Assembly (NCBI GenBank): GCA_016191555.1 | Contig: JACPVX010000091.1 | Span: 1 to 35,488 of the forward strand | Length of the DNA: 35,488 nt | Source: Bacteroidota bacterium | GTDB taxonomy: Bacteria; Bacteroidota; Bacteroidia; Cytophagales; Cyclobacteriaceae | Reading direction: 5' to 3' | Shown: one piece after another, positions 32,972 to 35,488 of the stretch | How the letters are laid out: the number at the start of each line of letters is the position of its first letter | How positions within the stretch are numbered: position 1 is the first letter of the stretch | Program-made: the position numbers and the translations under genes | The notes under the pieces: model-generated | What the model was told of the DNA's origin: nothing | The model's input: the letters and a program-made list of their open reading frames with translations, nothing else | The model's database searches: none

Positions 32972-33349
32972 CTACTTCTCGTTTTTTAACTTGTATTCTA
33001 ATCCCCACTGCGCAAGAGCCAGCATAATGGGCTTTAACGTTAAACCAAATTCGGTCAAAGTGTATTCTACGCGAGGTGGTATTTCTGCATAAATTCTGCG
33101 CTTAATAACGCCATCTTCTTCGAGCTCCCGAAGCTGAGACGTGAGCATGGATTGCGTGATACCTTTCACGGTTCTCTTCAATTCTCCAAACCGTGCCGGA
33201 GCAGTAAGATAAATCGCGTTGATTAAAATCGGCTTCCACTTTCCTCCCAAAACAGTCATCGATGCAGTTACCGGACAAGAATTTTCATCAAACACAATAT
33301 TTTTTTTGTCCTCAACCAGCTGATGTTCACAAATAGTAGCATTTTCCAT
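32972..33349 (-). CDS. HxlR-type winged-helix transcriptional regulator
   Basis: A 125-residue HxlR/YodB-like regulator. An N-terminal Cys pair (ICEHQL, SCPVTASM) is followed by VLGGKWKPILINAIYLTAPARFGELKRTVKGITQSMLTSQLRELEEDGVIKRRIY and a PRVEYTLTEFG C-terminal wing. Cys8 and Cys29 resemble the redox-sensing cysteine of YodB/CatR-type members that react with quinones or thiol oxidants. It is divergent from ohr with 246 bp between, so it is probably the regulator of ohr and the VOC gene. Confidence 0.92.
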   Translation of the reverse strand: MENATICEHQLVEDKKNIVFDENSCPVTASMTVLGGKWKPILINAIYLTAPARFGELKRTVKGITQSMLTSQLRELEEDGVIKRRIYAEIPPRVEYTLTEFGLTLKPIMLALAQWGLEYKLKNEK

Positions 33350-33389
33350 ACTAGGTATTATTAATTGGCCTACTTGATAAAAGATTTAT

Positions 33390-33410
33390 TACCGTACACA
33401 TTTACGGCTA
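33390..33410. promoter_or_regulatory. Candidate HxlR operator
   Basis: CCGTA-CACATT-TACGG is a perfect 5-bp inverted repeat with a 6-bp spacer, extended as TACCGTA...TACGGCTA. It lies 41-61 bp upstream of the HxlR start. HxlR members bind palindromes of this size class. Confidence 0.4.
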
Positions 33411-33419
33411 CCAAAGTAA

Positions 33420-33533
33420 ATTAAACATAGGGAAGATAAGAAATTTATTTTAATCGCTGCGGCAAGTGCCGGTGTTGGTTTTTTATCCACTAACGCTTTC
33501 GCGGAAAGAGTATCGAACAAGGGTGATGATTGA
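33420..33533 (+). pseudogene. Remnant of a secreted protein N-terminus
   Basis: The frame from 33420 to the TGA at 33531-33533 has no ATG. Its end reads KFILIAAASAGVGFLSTNAF, then AERVSNKGDD. This is a textbook signal peptide with a STNAFA signal-peptidase site, followed at once by a stop. It is best read as the stub of a lost periplasmic-protein gene in the spacer between hxlR and ohr. A chance frame is possible but unlikely given the signal-peptide pattern. Confidence 0.5.
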
Positions 33534-33595
33534 AATGTGACTTCGCGAACGAATTAAAAACAACTCAGAAATAAGTAACAACTAAAATTTAAAAA

Positions 33596-34015
33596 ATGGA
33601 AAAATTGTATGAAGCAGAAGTGACAACCTTAGCAGGTCGTAACGGTCACGCAAAATCATCAGACGGTGTATTAGATGTAGACGTCCGGATTCCCAAAGAA
33701 ATGGGCGGTGTGGGAGGCGCAACAAATCCCGAACAACTTTTTGCAGCGGCTTGGTCAGCGTGTTTTGGAACAAGTGTGACAGTGGCTGCCGGAATCGCGA
33801 AAGTTAAAATCGGAGAAGTGTCGGTAACGGCTAAAATCAGTGTCATACATGATAGCGGTAATTTTAATCTGGGAGCCCATCTGCTCGTCAATATAAAAGA
33901 TGTAGACTACGACACTGCGAAAAAATTGGTAGACGCCACGCAATCGATTTGTTCGTATTCAAAAGCAACCAAAGGAAACATCAACGCTATTTATGAGGTA
34001 CTGCCAAATGAATGA
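33596..34015 (+). CDS. ohr: Organic hydroperoxide resistance protein (Ohr/OsmC family)
   Basis: A 139-residue thiol peroxidase that reduces organic hydroperoxides to alcohols, with lipoamide as reductant in characterised members. The two catalytic cysteines are C56 (AAAWSACFGTS) and C119 (SICSYSKATKGNI), and the conserved Arg in the GRNG loop (R15) and E46 are present. The CSYS replaces the common CPYS, a mild change beside the resolving Cys. It is probably controlled by the divergent HxlR regulator. Confidence 0.92.
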   Translation: MEKLYEAEVTTLAGRNGHAKSSDGVLDVDVRIPKEMGGVGGATNPEQLFAAAWSACFGTSVTVAAGIAKVKIGEVSVTAKISVIHDSGNFNLGAHLLVNIKDVDYDTAKKLVDATQSICSYSKATKGNINAIYEVLPNE

Positions 34016-34081
34016 GCATGAAAAAATAGATGAACAACTAAAAAGTAAAAACAGTAAACTCTCATTATAAACTTTATCAAT

Positions 34082-34450
34082 ATGGTAACTACTCTAAATT
34101 GGTTTGAAATACCCGCTCAGGATTTCAAAAGAGCAAAGACTTTTTATGCAAAAGTTTTAGATGCACAAATTCATGACGACCCTGATAGGCAATATGCATA
34201 TTTACCATCTGACCCAAAAAAAGGTGGATTTGGCGGAGCAATTGCTGGCGGTGAAAACTATGTTCCTTCCATGACGGGCACAACCGTTTACTTAGATGGC
34301 GGAGACGACCTTGCAGTTCCATTAGGCAGAGTAGAAAGTGCCGGAGGAAAAATCATTCTGCCGAAAACAGCCATTGGCGAAAACAGAGGCTTCATTGCAC
34401 TTTTTATCGACACAGAAGGAAACAAAGTAGGGCTCCATTCAATCGGTTAA
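34082..34450 (+). CDS. VOC family protein (glyoxalase/bleomycin-resistance fold)
   Basis: A 122-residue vicinal oxygen chelate domain with two beta-alpha-beta-beta-beta modules: LNWFEIPAQDFKRAKTFYAKVL and FIALFIDTEGNKVGLHS. The conserved metal-ligand set is incomplete to the eye, so the reaction cannot be named; many such small members bind a metal and organic ligand. It lies 66 bp downstream of ohr on the same strand, likely in the same oxidant-response unit. Confidence 0.87.
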   Translation: MVTTLNWFEIPAQDFKRAKTFYAKVLDAQIHDDPDRQYAYLPSDPKKGGFGGAIAGGENYVPSMTGTTVYLDGGDDLAVPLGRVESAGGKIILPKTAIGENRGFIALFIDTEGNKVGLHSIG

Positions 34451-34480
34451 CACCGAGTGGCTAAACTAACCCATTCCATT

Positions 34481-34540
34481 CCCCTCCCTGATAAGGTGGT
34501 TGTCCTGACAAGGAGGGGTGGTGGCGGGGTGGTTGTCCCC
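34481..34540. repeat. CCCCTCC...GGAGGGG hairpin repeat
   Basis: CCCCTCC (34481-34487) pairs with GGAGGGG (34512-34518), followed by GGTGGTGGCGGGGTGGTTGT. The phrase GGTGGTTGTCC occurs twice. Similar blocks recur in Bacteroidota genomes by memory. It may end the ohr/VOC transcript. Nothing further is seen between 34541 and 34780. Confidence 0.65.
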
Positions 34541-34782
34541 TCGTCTGTCACAAGAGTTATTTCTGTGCCCACTTACTTAGATCAATCATAAGCAAAGCCC
34601 CGGCTCTCCTCAGTCTGCGCGGCACCATCCGCACCGCATCAACTAATCTGTCAATCAAACAAATCACAGTACAACACTTTTTTGGAGGAGTGAGAGGAAT
34701 TGGTGAAATTGGTAGGATCAAAAGGAAGCAGATATAATAAAAATAGGCGCAAGTTTTAAGCTAAACATGCGCATACTCTAAT

Positions 34783-34799
34783 GTTGTGGGCAAGCCACT
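34783..34799. repeat. Left cassette-flank inverted repeat
   Basis: GTTGTGGGCAAGCCACT. Its reverse complement matches 35250-35266 (AGTGGCCAGCCCACAAC) with two central mismatches. The pair brackets the small membrane-anchored ORF precisely: 14 bp before its ATG and overlapping its last base and stop. Confidence 0.75.
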
Positions 34800-34812
34800 C
34801 GGACAGAAACGA

Positions 34813-35250
34813 ATGACGACAAATATTTTAAAATATTCACTTTGGACTATTCTTATTCTTTCGACAGGTGGACTACTTGGGTACGTTGTATTTATTAACA
34901 CGTTTGACATCTTTGAGACACCTGATAAAAAGGTAATTAGTTACAAGTGTGACTCAGATGGACTCCGACAAGTAGAATTAATTCAAGTTGACGGAAATGC
35001 AACTACAAATAATTCAATTATTGTTTCAGTGACCCTGGACTGTAAAGATGGACTAAGAGAAAATGGAATAAATATTCTCACAGTCGACAAAGACTCTTAC
35101 CAAGACAATGACATTAAAATAAATTGGACTACCGTGGACACTTTAACAATCGAATACAAAAGGGGACTGAAAATAATTAACAAAGAAGATAGAATTGTGT
35201 ACTCGGACTCTAAATTGAATTTTGTAATAAATTATAAAATCTTGGACTAA
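34813..35250 (+). CDS. Hypothetical membrane-anchored protein in a cassette-like setting
   Basis: A 145-residue protein from ATG 34813; the frame opens at 34786 inside the left inverted repeat, so the later start is preferred. One N-terminal TM (LWTILILSTGGLLGYVVF) is followed by a soluble, extracytoplasmic beta-rich part with two cysteines (SYKCDSDG, TLDCKDG) that could form a disulfide. No family recognised. Inverted repeats flank it on both sides and a large hairpin follows, as for mobile single-gene cassettes. Confidence 0.7.
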   Translation: MTTNILKYSLWTILILSTGGLLGYVVFINTFDIFETPDKKVISYKCDSDGLRQVELIQVDGNATTNNSIIVSVTLDCKDGLRENGINILTVDKDSYQDNDIKINWTTVDTLTIEYKRGLKIINKEDRIVYSDSKLNFVINYKILD

Positions 35251-35266
35251 GTGGCCAGCCCACAAC
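35250..35266. repeat. Right cassette-flank inverted repeat
   Basis: AGTGGCCAGCCCACAAC, the inverted partner of 34783-34799. Confidence 0.75.
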
Positions 35267-35270
35267 AAAA

Positions 35271-35378
35271 TGTTTCTGCAATGGTGCCGTGACGAGTTGG
35301 TTTTAAGTTTTATCTTCGTTCAACGCTATCGTTTCGTGGGACAGGACGCGGCTTCAATAAGGCACCACTGCAGAAACA
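35271..35378. repeat. Large hairpin element after the cassette-like ORF
   Basis: Arms TGTTTCTGCAATGGTGCC (35271-35288) and GGCACCACTGCAGAAACA (35361-35378) pair with a single mismatch over 18 bp around a 72-nt loop containing GTGACGAGTTGG and ACAGGACGCGGC. The fold and position recall an attC-type site, but the RYYYAAC/GTTRRRY core boxes are not present. The rest of the window (35379-35488) shows no complete ORF. Confidence 0.75.
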
Positions 35379-35488
35379 CAAACGTGTGTGTCTTGAACAA
35401 AGTCCAGTTGTAAGGACGATGATGCTGTTCAAGAGATGGAAGGCTTCTCAATTAGATTACCCTCGTGTGGAAGTCGAGCGAACCGAAC

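Noticed and set aside
35271..35378. Canonical integron attC site
   Set aside because: The RYYYAAC and GTTRRRY core boxes are missing and no integrase is present in the window, so only a resemblance is reported.

Overview
The window looks like a chromosomal segment of a Bacteroidota bacterium, probably a Cytophagales relative. The evidence is the family content (DUF983, putAbiC, DHCW-cupin, TolC/RND set), promoter-like boxes of the TAnnTTTG type, A-rich translation starts with little Shine-Dalgarno signal, and dispersed hairpin repeats of a kind I remember from this phylum. No rRNA, tRNA, CRISPR array, integrase or transposase was seen.

Region 1 (1-9540), nearly all on the minus strand, is housekeeping and small-molecule chemistry. 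After a 146-bp tandem repeat at the left edge come a GNAT acetyltransferase and a zinc-less MDR oxidoreductase, then ilvE behind a clear terminator, then a PaiB-like flavoprotein with a DinB protein. Next is a long compact cluster transcribed leftwards: two tiny ORFs, an EamA exporter, PhzF, an NTF2-like protein, two GNATs, a PLP decarboxylase and a DHCW cupin. Region 2 (9540-12850) holds a MocR/GntR-type regulator, an outer-membrane beta-barrel candidate and a Mn-type superoxide dismutase. A block of about 50 bp occurs both in front of the regulator and in front of the long leftward cluster, which suggests the regulator controls both.

Region 3 (12.85-24.4 kb) is visibly AT-richer and reads as a defence island. 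It contains a 770-aa CHAT (caspase-like) protease protein, a compact five-gene minus-strand operon and a divergent putAbiC-type abortive-infection membrane protein. The operon order is SIS-HAD fusion, phosphoribosyltransferase-like protein, large P-loop ATPase, unrecognised Rossmann-like protein and PfkB-type sugar kinase. The first four genes overlap by exactly 4 bp at each junction. I do not recognise this as a named system. It is the best candidate here for something undescribed: a phosphosugar or nucleotide-sugar chemistry module tied to an ATPase. A decayed DUF3883-like fragment lies between the CHAT gene and the operon.

Region 4 (24.4-32.7 kb) has an orphan membrane protein between two copies of a dispersed repeat, then DUF983, a rhodanese, a DUF2892 membrane protein (together a split YgaP), a PII-like protein, and an RND efflux permease, adaptor and TolC. 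Two Crp/Fnr-type palindromes sit the same distance (33 nt) upstream of -7-like boxes, in front of TolC and of the rhodanese, suggesting shared activation. Region 5 (32.7-35.5 kb) carries an HxlR regulator divergent from ohr and a VOC protein. It ends with a small membrane-anchored ORF bracketed by inverted repeats in a cassette-like arrangement.
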